Assembly: GCA_964219355.1 (NCBI GenBank)
Contig: CAXPOZ010000003.1
Location: forward strand, 496,001-560,000
DNA: 64,000 nt
Reading direction: 5' to 3'
DNA from: Parvularcula sp964219355
Lineage (GTDB): Bacteria; Pseudomonadota; Alphaproteobacteria; Caulobacterales; Parvularculaceae
Every line of letters starts with the position of its first letter. Within the stretch, counting starts at the first letter, position 1. A program made the position numbers and the translations under genes. The notes below the pieces were generated by a model. It was not told the DNA's origin. It did no database searches and saw nothing but the letters and a program-made list of their open reading frames with translations. Below are positions 7,196 through 16,486 of the stretch, one piece after another.

Positions 7196-10100
7196 TCAGT
7201 GCAGCACCACCTTGGCGACCCCATCGATGGTCTTGAGCGCCCCGCGAGTCGACGGCGTGGCCGCGATCTTGATGTCGGCGGCGAGTTCCACCTCGCAGCC
7301 GGTTTCAGCCGCCGGGAGGATCAGGATCAGATCACCCTTGGGGCCATCGACCGAGGAGAGCCCTTCGAGTTGGCGACGGATTTCAGGCAGGGCCTCAGGT
7401 TTCTGGACCGTGACCCGTAAGCATTCCCCGCCCTGCTGGCGTGAGAGGTCATCGAGATTTTTGATCTTCTCAGCCGTCATCCGAAGCGAGCCTTCATTCT
7501 CTTCCGCCGTGACAGAGAGGAAAATCCGCGTGCCGGGCTGGAGGAGATCTTCGGAAGCTTCGAGGACTTCCGAGAAGGCGGTGACTTCATAATCCCCGCT
7601 GCGATCGGAGATGCCGATCCAGCCAAAGGGCTTGCCGGATTTTGACCGGCGGCGGGTCACCTCGCGGACGACGCCCGCCATGCAGATGATTTTGCGCTCG
7701 CCTTCGGAGACTTCTCCCCCCACCCGGTCAGCGGAGATGACGTTGGCGGTTTTGAGCGCCTCCTCATAATCATCGAGCGGGTGGCCGGAGAGATAAAAGC
7801 CGAGCGCGGTGCGCTCCTCTTCCAGCCGTTGCGGGCCGGACCAAGGGGCTGCGGGCCGCATTTCGGGGCGCGCAAGCGTCGTCTCGGCGGGACCGCCAAA
7901 GAGCCCACCTTGTGCACTTGTTCGCTCATCAGCCACCGCCGCCGAATAGCGCAGCAGGAATTCGGCATTGGCGAGCACACTTGCCCGGTCGGGATGAATG
8001 TCATCGAACGCCCCTGCCCGCGCGAGCTGCTCAATCGCGCGCTTGCCAAGCTGGCGCGCATCAATGCGTTCGAAGAAATCGTGGATGTCTTTGAACGGCC
8101 CGTTGCGGCCACGCTCCGCTGCGATCAGCTCCATCGCCTCACCGCCGACATTTTTGATGGCGGCCAGCGCATAGCGGATGGTCTGGCCCGAGGTCGCAAA
8201 ATCGGCCGCAGACTGATTGACACAAGGCGGCGCGGCCTCAACGCCAAACCGGCGCGCATCGGAGACAAAGACGGAGAGCTTGTCGGTCAGCGCCTTATCG
8301 AGCGACATCGAGCCGGCGAAGAATTCAGCCGGATGGTTCGCCTTGAGATAGGCTGTCTGATAGCTGACCCAGGCATAGGCGGCGGCGTGCGATTTGTTGA
8401 AGCCGTAGCCTGCGAATTTCGCGACCAGCTCGAAAATCCCGTCGGCCTTTTTCAGATCGACATTCTTTTCCTTGGCGCCGTCGAGGAAACGGATCTTCTG
8501 CTTGTCCATTTCCTCCTTTTTCTTCTTGCCCATGGCGCGGCGCAGGAGGTCGGCTTCGCCGAGCGAGTAGCCCGCAAGGATCTGGGCGATCTGCATCACC
8601 TGTTCCTGATAGATGATGACGCCGTAGGTTTCTTTGAGCACACCCTCGAGCAGCGGGTGCAGATAATCCGGTTTCTCCCGCCCCGCCTTCCGGTCAATAT
8701 AGGTCGGGATGTTGTCCATCGGACCCGGCCGGTAGAGCGAAACAAGCGCGATAATGTCCTCCAGACAGTCCGCCTGCAGACCTTTGAGGGTCGCACGCAT
8801 ACCCGCGGATTCAAGCTGGAACACGCCGATCGCATCGCCACGCTCGAGCATCTTGTAGGTGCGCTCGTCTTTGAGCGAGACCCGGTTGATGTCGAGATCG
8901 GTGCCCGCGACTTTGAGATAATCAAGCGCGCGCTGGATCACGGTCAGGGTCTTGAGGCCAAGGAAGTCGAATTTGACGAGGCCCGCGGGCTCCACCCATT
9001 TCATGTTGAACTGGGTGGCGGGCATGGGCGAACGCGGATCGCGGTAAAGCGCGACAATCTCATGGAGCGGCCGGTCGCCGATCACGACGCCTGCGGCGTG
9101 GGTCGAGGCGTGCCGGTAGAGCCCTTCGAGTTTCAGCGCCGTATTGAGCAGCGTGTCGACCATGGAGTCGTTCTCGCGCTCCTCGCGAAAGCGCGGCTCC
9201 CCCCGGATCGCTTCTTCGAGCGTACACGGATTGGCGGGGTTGTTCGGCACCATTTTGCAGAGCCGGTCGACCTGCCCGAAAGGCATCTGAAGGACGCGGC
9301 CGACATCGCGCAGGACAGCCCGCGCCTGCAGCTTACCGAAGGTGATGATCTGGGCCACGCGGTCATGACCATAACGGTCCTGCACATACGCGATCACCTC
9401 ATCCCGCCGGTCCTGACAGAAGTCGATATCGAAGTCGGGCATCGAGACCCGTTCGGGGTTCAGGAACCGTTCGAAGAGCAGGTTGAAGCGAAGCGGATCG
9501 AGATCGGTGATCGTCAGGGCGTAAGCCACCAGCGAACCTGCCCCTGAGCCCCGGCCCGGGCCGACCGGAATGCCGTGCGATTTCGACCACTGGATGAAGT
9601 CGGCCACGATCAGGAAGTAGCCGGGGAAGCCCATCTTGTTGATGATCCCCAGCTCGATTTCGAGACGCTCCCAATATTCGCTTTCGGGCTTTGCGAGCTC
9701 AATCTCTGAGAGCCGTTCACGCAAGCCATCCTCCGCCATCTGACGAAGGGCTGCCTTCTCGCCCTCGAGATCGCCGGCAAAGCTTGGCAGAATCGGCGGG
9801 TGCATGGTCGGACGGAAGGCGCAGCGCTGGGCAATCTCGATGGTCGCCTCGATCGCCTCGGGCAGATCAGGGAAGAGCGCCGCCATCTCGTCGCCCGACT
9901 TGAAATAATGATCCTCCGAAACCTGTCGGCGGTCGGTCTCGGAAATATAGCGCCCGCCCGCGATACAGAGGAGCGCGTCATGCGCATCATGATCGCCGCG
10001 CGCGGGGAAATAGGGATTATTGGTTGCGACCAGCGGCAAGCCGAGACGGTAGGCCTCCGCCGCGAGCCAGGCCTCAGATGGATAGCGCCCGCCCCGGTCC

Positions 10101-10657
10101 GTCACGTCCGATGAAGGGTGGCGTTGCAGCTCCACATAAAGCCGTGAGGGGAAGGCGCCTGCCAGCCGGGCGAGAAGGCTGGCGGCCTCGCCAGCGTGAT
10201 CTTCCGCATGAAGACGGTCAATCGGCCCCTCCGGCCCGCCGGTCAGGCAGATCAGCCCTTCGGTATTCTCAACCAGCGCCTCGACCGAGATCGAGACCTC
10301 ATCCTGCGCCGCCGGATTGAGGAAGGCCCGGGACCCCAGATCCATCAGGCGTTTATAGCCCGCCTCGTTCTGGGCGAGCAGCACGACAGAGGCGAGCTGG
10401 CCGAAGCGGGTCCGCGCCGGGCTCTCCAGATCGGTGACGATTTTCAGCTCGATCCCGGTGATCGGCTGGACCCCGCCACCGCGGAAGACCTCCGCCGCTT
10501 CGAGCGCGCCATAGAGATTATTGGTGTCGGTGACGGCCAGCGCCGGCATCTGATGCGCCTGACAGAGCTTTGCCATGGCGGAGAGGTGGATCGCCCCCTC
10601 GGCCAGTGAATAGGCGGAATGGGCGTGCAGATGGACGAAGGGCGCAGTCATAAGCAT
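7196..10657 (-). CDS. dnaE: DNA polymerase III alpha subunit, replicative polymerase
   Basis: An 1153-residue C-family polymerase. The PHP domain opens with FVHLHAHSAYSLAEGA. The palm contains GPGRGSGAGSLVAYAL and the catalytic acidic motif MPDFDIDFCQDRRDEVI. FDFLGLKTLTVI and GVFQLESAGMR are typical of DnaE1. A helix-hairpin-helix region and an OB fold (about 1000-1090) follow, ending in the clamp- and tau-interaction region. Length and motifs match the essential replicase rather than the mutagenic DnaE2. The start chosen gives MLMTAPFVHLHAHS; a second ATG two codons later is equally possible. Confidence 0.96.
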   Translation of the reverse strand: MLMTAPFVHLHAHSAYSLAEGAIHLSAMAKLCQAHQMPALAVTDTNNLYGALEAAEVFRGGGVQPITGIELKIVTDLESPARTRFGQLASVVLLAQNEAGYKRLMDLGSRAFLNPAAQDEVSISVEALVENTEGLICLTGGPEGPIDRLHAEDHAGEAASLLARLAGAFPSRLYVELQRHPSSDVTDRGGRYPSEAWLAAEAYRLGLPLVATNNPYFPARGDHDAHDALLCIAGGRYISETDRRQVSEDHYFKSGDEMAALFPDLPEAIEATIEIAQRCAFRPTMHPPILPSFAGDLEGEKAALRQMAEDGLRERLSEIELAKPESEYWERLEIELGIINKMGFPGYFLIVADFIQWSKSHGIPVGPGRGSGAGSLVAYALTITDLDPLRFNLLFERFLNPERVSMPDFDIDFCQDRRDEVIAYVQDRYGHDRVAQIITFGKLQARAVLRDVGRVLQMPFGQVDRLCKMVPNNPANPCTLEEAIRGEPRFREERENDSMVDTLLNTALKLEGLYRHASTHAAGVVIGDRPLHEIVALYRDPRSPMPATQFNMKWVEPAGLVKFDFLGLKTLTVIQRALDYLKVAGTDLDINRVSLKDERTYKMLERGDAIGVFQLESAGMRATLKGLQADCLEDIIALVSLYRPGPMDNIPTYIDRKAGREKPDYLHPLLEGVLKETYGVIIYQEQVMQIAQILAGYSLGEADLLRRAMGKKKKEEMDKQKIRFLDGAKEKNVDLKKADGIFELVAKFAGYGFNKSHAAAYAWVSYQTAYLKANHPAEFFAGSMSLDKALTDKLSVFVSDARRFGVEAAPPCVNQSAADFATSGQTIRYALAAIKNVGGEAMELIAAERGRNGPFKDIHDFFERIDARQLGKRAIEQLARAGAFDDIHPDRASVLANAEFLLRYSAAVADERTSAQGGLFGGPAETTLARPEMRPAAPWSGPQRLEEERTALGFYLSGHPLDDYEEALKTANVISADRVGGEVSEGERKIICMAGVVREVTRRRSKSGKPFGWIGISDRSGDYEVTAFSEVLEASEDLLQPGTRIFLSVTAEENEGSLRMTAEKIKNLDDLSRQQGGECLRVTVQKPEALPEIRRQLEGLSSVDGPKGDLILILPAAETGCEVELAADIKIAATPSTRGALKTIDGVAKVVLH

Positions 10658-10716
10658 TACCTTAGGTCAGCTTGGCCCCCGTCCGGGCCTAAGAATTATC
10701 CCCAAACGGGGACGGA

Positions 10717-10809
10717 TCAGCCGCCGAGCTGGCTGGCGGCCAGGATGAGGCCGAGCAGCACGGCGAGGCCGGAAATGTCCTGAAGAAGTGTCTGTTTTGC
10801 GGTTTGCAT
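10717..10809 (-). CDS. 30-residue single-span membrane peptide, candidate SOS checkpoint protein (SidA-like)
   Basis: A 30-codon frame encodes a short polar start (MQTAKQTLLQD), a hydrophobic span (ISGLAVLLGLILAAS) and the end QLGG. GAGGG lies about 9 bp before the ATG. A perfect alphaproteobacterial LexA box is centred about 27 bp upstream. Caulobacter SidA is a 29-residue SOS-induced inner-membrane inhibitor of cell division acting on FtsW/FtsN. Length, topology and SOS control agree with that here, but I did not align the sequences, so the function is inferred. It lies just upstream of dnaE on the same strand. Confidence 0.6.
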   Translation of the reverse strand: MQTAKQTLLQDISGLAVLLGLILAASQLGG

Positions 10810-10828
10810 GACGAGCGACCCTCTATAT

Positions 10829-10843
10829 GTTCGATAAATGTTC
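10829..10843. promoter_or_regulatory. LexA/SOS box, proximal to the 30-residue peptide gene
   Basis: GTTCGATAAATGTTC is a perfect GTTC-N7-GTTC repeat, the LexA operator of alphaproteobacteria. It lies 19 bp before the ATG of the membrane peptide gene on the minus strand. Confidence 0.85.
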
Positions 10844-10874
10844 TTACCCTATTTCTCGAACAAGGTCAATAGAT

Positions 10875-10889
10875 GTTCCAAATTTGTTC
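10875..10889. promoter_or_regulatory. LexA/SOS box, proximal to the UvrD-type helicase gene
   Basis: GTTCCAAATTTGTTC is a second perfect GTTC-N7-GTTC site, 73 bp before the helicase ATG. Two such boxes 46 bp apart centre to centre in a divergent region suggest that both genes are induced by DNA damage. Confidence 0.85.
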
Positions 10890-10962
10890 TCACCTCCTCA
10901 CCCCACCCGCCTCACCCACTCGTCACTGGCGGGCGGCCCCGACGCAGCGCTAAGAGAAGGTC

Positions 10963-13290
10963 ATGACACCCCCCTCGCTTTCCGAGCGGGCCCGCGCCGG
11001 GCTCGCCGCCACCGACATGGATGACCCGCCCTATCTGGCGCCGCTGAACCCGCCGCAGCGCGAGGCCGTGCTGACGACCGAAGGGCCGGTCCTGATGCTG
11101 GCCGGCGCCGGCACGGGCAAGACCCGCGCGCTGACCACCCGCCTCGCCCATCTGATCGCGACCGGGCGCGCTGGCCCCGGCGACATCCTCGCCGTGACCT
11201 TCACCAACAAGGCGGCGCGCGAGATGAAGGAGCGCATCGGCGAGCTGATCGGCGAAGCGGTCGAGGGGATGCGCTGGCTCGGCACGTTCCACTCGATCGG
11301 CGCGCAGATCCTCCGTATCCATGCAGAAATCGTCGGGCTGAAATCCTCCTTCACCATCATCGACACGGATGACCAGATCAGGCTGTGCAAGCAGGTGATC
11401 GCCGCCGAGGGGCTCGATGAGAAGCGCTGGACCGGCAGAGGGTTTGCGGGGCTGCTCGATGACTGGAAGAACCGCGGGCTGACCCCCGGCGAGGTGCCCG
11501 CCGATGAGGCGCATAAATTCGGCGACGGGCGGGCGATCAAGCTCTACCGCGCCTATCAGGAGCGGCTGATTTCTCTCAATGCCGCCGATTTCGGTGACCT
11601 CCTCGTCCATAACCTGACGATCTTCCGCAAGGCGCCGGATGTGCTGGCGCGCTATCACCGGCGGTTCCGCTATATTCTGGTTGACGAATATCAGGACACG
11701 AACATTGCGCAATATCTGTGGCTGCGGCTGCTGGCGCGCGATGCGGAGGGCAAGAGCGGCGGGAATATCTGTGTCGTCGGCGATGACGACCAGTCGATCT
11801 ATGGCTGGCGCGGCGCGGAGGTCGCGAACATCCTGCGCTTTGAGAAGGATTTCCCCGGCGCCAAGGTGATCCGGCTGGAGCAGAATTACCGCTCGACGCC
11901 GTCGATCCTTGCCGCCGCTTCGGCGATCATCGATCATAATTCGAACCGGCTGGGCAAAACCTTGTGGACGGATGTGCCCGACGGCCCAAAGGTCAAGCTG
12001 CGCGGGGTCTGGGACGCCGATGAGGAAGCCCGTCAGGTGACGGACGATATCGAGGCGGAGCAGACCAAGGGACGCAGGCTTTCCGACATGGCGGTGCTGG
12101 TCCGCGCGTCCTTCCAGATGCGGTCCTTTGAGGAGCGATTCAACACGGCGGGCATCCCCTACCGCGTCGTTGGCGGTCCACGATTCTATGAGCGGGAGGA
12201 GACGCGCGACGCGCTCGCTTACCTGCGGCTGGTCAGGAACCCGGATGATGATCTCAGCTTTACACGGATCATCAACAAGCCGCGCCGGGGCTTCGGGGAC
12301 AAGGCGGTCCAGACGCTCAATATCGCCGCGCGGGAAATGCGGGTCAGCCTGACCGAAGCGGGCCGGCGCCTGCTTGAGACCGATGAAATGCGCGGCAAGG
12401 CGAGAACCAGTCTTGCGCGCTTCCTTGAACAGCTTCGCCAGTGGCAGGCCATGGCCGAGACGACCCCACCGAGTGAGCTGTCAGAGACCGTGCTCGAAGA
12501 GTCGGGGTATACGGATTTCTGGCGCAACCAGAAAACGATCCAGAGCGCAGGCAAGCTTGAGAACCTCAAGGAACTGACCCGCGCGGCGGGTGAGTTCGAT
12601 ACGCTTGAGGGTTATCTCGATCATGTCAGCCTAGTTGCCGAACGCCCTGCGGAAAGCAGCGACGGCGAGGTCTGGTTGATGACCCTTCATGCGGCGAAGG
12701 GGCTTGAATATCCGGTCGTCTTCCTGCCCGGCTGGGAGGAGGAAATCTTCCCCTCCGGTCGCTCGGTGAATGAGAACGGGCAGGACGGGCTCGAGGAGGA
12801 ACGGCGGCTTGCTTATGTCGGAATCACCCGCGCGCGAGAGGATTGCCGGATCAGCTTTGCGGCCAACCGGCAGGTTTACGGCCGCTGGCAATCTGCCCTG
12901 CCCTCGCGTTTTATCGATGAGCTGCCCGAGGAGCATGTCGAGGTGATGTCCGAACCCGGACTATATGGCGTGAAGGCAAAGGAAATGCCGGCCTATTCGC
13001 GCTTTGATCAGGTGGCCGCGAGCGATGGCGGCTATGACACGCCGGGCTGGAAACGCGCGCGCAGCTCCCGCCCGCGCAATCCGGCACCCGCGATAGAAGG
13101 CTCTTCCCGGCTGATTGCGAGTTCCGTTGGAGGAACCAGCCCCTTCAAGACGGGCGAGCGCGTCTTTCACCAGAAATTCGGCTATGGCGAGGTCAAGGGC
13201 GCGGACGGCAACAAACTCGATGTCGCCTTTGAGAAAGCCGGGCAAAAGAAAGTGATCGCCAGCTTCCTCATCGCCGCGGACGAAGTTTAG
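10963..13290 (+). CDS. UvrD/PcrA-type superfamily 1 DNA helicase
   Basis: A 775-residue 3'-5' helicase for excision repair and for clearing protein from DNA. The motifs appear in order: Q motif LNPPQREAV, Walker A LAGAGTGKTR, motif II VDEYQDTN, motif III GDDDQSIYGWRGA, motif IV RLEQNYRS, motif V VWLMTLHAAKGLEYPVVFLPG, and motif VI EEERRLAYVGITRARE. A C-terminal Tudor-like tail (GERVFHQKFGYGEVKGADGNKLDVAF) is the RNA-polymerase-interaction fold seen in PcrA/UvrD. The LexA box upstream suggests SOS control. The symbol is left open because uvrD and pcrA cannot be separated by reading. Confidence 0.93.
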   Translation: MTPPSLSERARAGLAATDMDDPPYLAPLNPPQREAVLTTEGPVLMLAGAGTGKTRALTTRLAHLIATGRAGPGDILAVTFTNKAAREMKERIGELIGEAVEGMRWLGTFHSIGAQILRIHAEIVGLKSSFTIIDTDDQIRLCKQVIAAEGLDEKRWTGRGFAGLLDDWKNRGLTPGEVPADEAHKFGDGRAIKLYRAYQERLISLNAADFGDLLVHNLTIFRKAPDVLARYHRRFRYILVDEYQDTNIAQYLWLRLLARDAEGKSGGNICVVGDDDQSIYGWRGAEVANILRFEKDFPGAKVIRLEQNYRSTPSILAAASAIIDHNSNRLGKTLWTDVPDGPKVKLRGVWDADEEARQVTDDIEAEQTKGRRLSDMAVLVRASFQMRSFEERFNTAGIPYRVVGGPRFYEREETRDALAYLRLVRNPDDDLSFTRIINKPRRGFGDKAVQTLNIAAREMRVSLTEAGRRLLETDEMRGKARTSLARFLEQLRQWQAMAETTPPSELSETVLEESGYTDFWRNQKTIQSAGKLENLKELTRAAGEFDTLEGYLDHVSLVAERPAESSDGEVWLMTLHAAKGLEYPVVFLPGWEEEIFPSGRSVNENGQDGLEEERRLAYVGITRAREDCRISFAANRQVYGRWQSALPSRFIDELPEEHVEVMSEPGLYGVKAKEMPAYSRFDQVAASDGGYDTPGWKRARSSRPRNPAPAIEGSSRLIASSVGGTSPFKTGERVFHQKFGYGEVKGADGNKLDVAFEKAGQKKVIASFLIAADEV

Positions 13291-13302
13291 GGGCGGCGCC
13301 CC

Positions 13303-14295
13303 TTACATCGGCGTGGCGCAGGTGCCCTGCTCGGCGCGGCGAAGCGCAACATAAGCGCCGCGCAGCGCGGCATCGCCCGCAATGATCAGATGGACCGGAA
13401 TGCGGCGGAGGTAATCCGCCATCGGACTTTCGCCGATGAAGCGCTCGGTGAAGCCGCTCTTGACGAGGATCTCGCGGACGCGCGGCAAAATACCGCCGGC
13501 AAGAAGGACGCCGCGGCGCGCGCCTGTCGAGAGCGCGGCATTACTGGCCAGCGTGCCGAGGAACAAAAGGAACTGGTTGACGGTGGCGAGCGCCATCGGA
13601 TCACCGGCAAGGGCGCCTTGGGTGATATCGGGCGCAGAGAACTTGCCGATCTCCTGCCCCTTCGCCGTCAGCATGGCGCGGTGGAGGCGTTCGAGACCGG
13701 AGCCGGAGACGACATCCTCGCCTGTGACGGCGCGGCCCAACTCATCTTCCATTAGCTCGATCAGCTGGTCTTCCTCATCGGTCGAAGCGGCAAGCACGAC
13801 ATGCCCGCCTTCGGTCGGCACCGTGACGATATTGTCGACATCAGGGACAGCAAGGCTCTGACCAAGCCCCGTTCCGGGGCCAATGACAAGAACCGGCGCA
13901 TCGGCAATCGGTTGGCCCGGTTTGATCTGCAAAAGATCACCCAGCGGCGGCGAGAGCGCATAAGCGCTCAGCGCACGGAAATCATTGATGACAAGGCACT
14001 CATCGAACCCCTTGCGATCCCGCAGCTGCGCCCGGTCGATCGTCCAGGGGGAATTCGTAAAAGCGGCATGGCCATCGGTGACCGGGCCAGCGACAGCAAA
14101 GCTCGCCCGTGTCGGGTGCTCGCCGCCATGCTCCAAGAAAGCATCAAGCGCATCCAGGAATGTTGGATATTCCGCGACCTGACGTGTTTCTGTGCGGACG
14201 ACATCGCCTCGCTCATCCATGAGGGCGAACCGGGCATTGGTGCCGCCAATATCAGCGACAAGGACCAGCGGGTCCTGCTTTTTGGCCGGTTCCAT
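13303..14295 (-). CDS. glk: Glucokinase (ATP-dependent)
   Basis: A 330-residue glucokinase that phosphorylates glucose to glucose-6-phosphate. The phosphate-binding loop is LVADIGGTNARFALMDE, and the substrate region contains FAVAGPVTDG, FTNSPWTID and LVINDFRALSAYAL. The segment VIGPGTGLGQSLA and the sugar-binding TEGGHVVLA follow. It is the last gene of pepA-yceI-glk, 4 bp after the yceI-like gene. It converges with the helicase gene across 12 bp. Confidence 0.92.
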   Translation of the reverse strand: MEPAKKQDPLVLVADIGGTNARFALMDERGDVVRTETRQVAEYPTFLDALDAFLEHGGEHPTRASFAVAGPVTDGHAAFTNSPWTIDRAQLRDRKGFDECLVINDFRALSAYALSPPLGDLLQIKPGQPIADAPVLVIGPGTGLGQSLAVPDVDNIVTVPTEGGHVVLAASTDEEDQLIELMEDELGRAVTGEDVVSGSGLERLHRAMLTAKGQEIGKFSAPDITQGALAGDPMALATVNQFLLFLGTLASNAALSTGARRGVLLAGGILPRVREILVKSGFTERFIGESPMADYLRRIPVHLIIAGDAALRGAYVALRRAEQGTCATPM

Positions 14296-14299
14296 CCAC

Positions 14300-14920
14300 T
14301 CACTCCATGATCAGTTGCCCTGTGACCGTGATCTGAACATCGCGTCCGATAAGGCCGGGCATTCGCGTCATGCCAAATTCCGTGCGGTCAAGGACCATAT
14401 GGCCCTCAAAACCGACGGCGCGTTCTGGACAGGTTTCGACCCTCTCGCAAGTGAGAATGAGACGAAATGCCTGCTCTCGTGCGATATTCCGGATTGTCAT
14501 CGTGCCTTTGACGATCCCTGAGCCGTCTTCAGCCCATCCGGCGAGCCGGCCCTCAAAGCGCGCTTCGGGCCAGACATCGGCCTCGAACCAGCCGGGCCCG
14601 AGCAGCAGATCGCGAAAGATCTCGTTCTGCATCTCGGCGCTCTTCACATCGAGAACGGTGCCAAGAACAGCGTCTCCGGTCAGTGCATCATTGACGGTAA
14701 GCTCCCCGTCAAAAGCGGCAAAGCGGCCATGGACGAGCCCCGCAGGGCTCGGCCCCGCCACAAAGGAGACCTCCGTCGTCTCCGGATTGATGGCATAGGC
14801 GCGCGAAGCAACGACTTCACGCAAGGTGAGATCAAGCTCCCCTGCCGGGGTTGCCTCCGGCAGGCTGGCGCAGGCCGCAACAAGGCTCAGAGAGAGCAGC
14901 GCTGCGCCGAGTGACTTCAC
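14300..14920 (-). CDS. YceI-family periplasmic lipoprotein-like protein
   Basis: The N-terminus MKSLGAALLSLSLVAACASL shows a lipoprotein signal (lipobox VAAC). The body has the YceI lipocalin-like pattern: AINPETTEVSFVAG, GRFAAFDGELTVND, VKSAEMQNEIFRDLLLGPGWFE, ARFEG, then a closing FGMTRMPGLIGRDVQITVTGQL. Family members bind polyisoprenoids or similar lipids in the envelope; the actual ligand is unknown. The ATG overlaps the pepA stop by 4 bp (ATGA), so they are translationally coupled. Confidence 0.8.
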   Translation of the reverse strand: MKSLGAALLSLSLVAACASLPEATPAGELDLTLREVVASRAYAINPETTEVSFVAGPSPAGLVHGRFAAFDGELTVNDALTGDAVLGTVLDVKSAEMQNEIFRDLLLGPGWFEADVWPEARFEGRLAGWAEDGSGIVKGTMTIRNIAREQAFRLILTCERVETCPERAVGFEGHMVLDRTEFGMTRMPGLIGRDVQITVTGQLIME

Positions 14921-16401
14921 CCTTCGTAGCCGTCACGCACGAACTGATCGAGCAGGCGTACACCGTAACCGGTTGCGCCTTTCGGCCAGACATCCGCATC
15001 CTTGGTCGCCCATGCGGTGCCCGCGATATCAAGGTGCGCCCACGGAATATCGTCCTCGACAAACCGCGCAAGGAAAGCAGCCGCAGAAGACGAGCCCCCT
15101 TCCCGGCCGCCGATATTCTTCATGTCGGCAATGTCGGATTTGATCATCTCGTCATGCGCCTTGCCGAGCGGCATCCGCCACAGCTCTTCGCCCGCCGTCT
15201 TCGCGGAGGAAAGAAGGCTTTCCGCAAACGCATCATCCTTGGTGAAGAGCCCGCCATATTCATGCGCAAGGCTGATGATGATGGCGCCGGTCAGGGTCGC
15301 AAGATCGACCATGGCGCGCGGCTTGTGGAATTTCTGCGCATAGGTCAGCACATCGGCGAGAACCAGGCGGCCTTCCGCATCGGTGTTGAGCACCTCAACC
15401 GTCTGACCGGACATGGAGGTCACGACATCCGCCGGACGCTGAGCATCGCCATCAGGCATGTTCTCAACAAGACCGACAAGCCCGACGACATTGGCCTTCG
15501 CTTTGCGGCCGGCCAGCGCCTTCATCGCGCCGACGACTGCGGCCGAGCCGCCCATGTCGAATTTCATGTCCCACATGCCGTCGCCGGGTTTGAGGGAAAT
15601 CCCGCCCGTATCGAAGGTAACGCCCTTACCGATAAAGGCGAGCGGGGCTTCATCACCGCCGCCCTTCCACTCCATGACGGCAAGGCGTGAGCCTTTGGTC
15701 GAGCCTTGCCCAACGCCGAGCAGAGTGTTCATGCCGAGCTTGGCCATGTCAGCTTCATCAAGGATCGTGACCTTCACGCCGAGCTTTTCAAGTTCGCGGC
15801 AACGCTCGGCATAACTTTCCGGGTGCAGCACATTTGGCGGCTCGGTGACGAGGTCGCGGGCAAAGAAGACGCCTTCAACGACGGCCTTCTCGGCGTCCAT
15901 CTTCTCAGATGCCTTCTCAAGGCCCGAACCGATGATCGCAAAAGACGAAAGAACCTTCTTGTCCTTCTTCGCGGTCTTCTTGCGATAGAGATCGAAATCG
16001 TAATTGCGCAGGAGCGCGCCGGTGCCCGCGGCAATGGCGAGGGCCTCACCCTTCAGCCCGCCAATTTCGAGCCCATCGATCAGGAGTGCGGCGGTTGTCG
16101 TTTTGCCGATCACCTGGGCGGCGGCTTTCCCGCCCAGCCCATGCGCGTCTTTTGCGGTGAGATCACTCGCATCGCCGAGGCCGAGAAGGACGATGATCGC
16201 ATCGGCAAGGCCTTGCGGCGCCGGGACTGTCAGTGCCTCGCCGGGCTTGCCCGTGAACTCAGCGACGCGCGCGGCCCGCATGACCGCCCCGTCGGTTCGC
16301 GCATCCACATCCTTCAGGATTTTGCTGTCGAGTTGGTCTTTAAGGACCGGAATGAGGATAAATCCGGTATCGGGCAGGTCCGCGGAGAAGCTGATATTCA
16401 T
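14917..16401 (-). CDS. pepA: Leucyl aminopeptidase, M17 family
   Basis: A 494-residue cytosolic aminopeptidase needing two metal ions. The catalytic C-terminal domain shows GKGVTFDTGGISLKPGDGM with its metal-binding Lys and Asp, KFDMGGSAAVVGAM and NTDAEGRLVLADVLTYA, the M17 signature. The N-terminal domain (about 1-170) is the less conserved hexamerisation part. It is the first gene of pepA-yceI-glk and is divergent from lptF with about 85 bp between. Confidence 0.96.
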   Translation of the reverse strand: MNISFSADLPDTGFILIPVLKDQLDSKILKDVDARTDGAVMRAARVAEFTGKPGEALTVPAPQGLADAIIVLLGLGDASDLTAKDAHGLGGKAAAQVIGKTTTAALLIDGLEIGGLKGEALAIAAGTGALLRNYDFDLYRKKTAKKDKKVLSSFAIIGSGLEKASEKMDAEKAVVEGVFFARDLVTEPPNVLHPESYAERCRELEKLGVKVTILDEADMAKLGMNTLLGVGQGSTKGSRLAVMEWKGGGDEAPLAFIGKGVTFDTGGISLKPGDGMWDMKFDMGGSAAVVGAMKALAGRKAKANVVGLVGLVENMPDGDAQRPADVVTSMSGQTVEVLNTDAEGRLVLADVLTYAQKFHKPRAMVDLATLTGAIIISLAHEYGGLFTKDDAFAESLLSSAKTAGEELWRMPLGKAHDEMIKSDIADMKNIGGREGGSSSAAAFLARFVEDDIPWAHLDIAGTAWATKDADVWPKGATGYGVRLLDQFVRDGYEG

Positions 16402-16486
16402 AAAAACGTGCTTTGCCTTTCCAAAGTGAATACTTCCATGCGCTAGGCGTGGTTGACACCATTTGCTAGTCGCCGGGGGCGCTCAC

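Noticed and set aside
7781..9547. 588-codon open frame on the plus strand
   Set aside because: It lies entirely antisense to dnaE, has no family motifs and results from high G+C codon bias.
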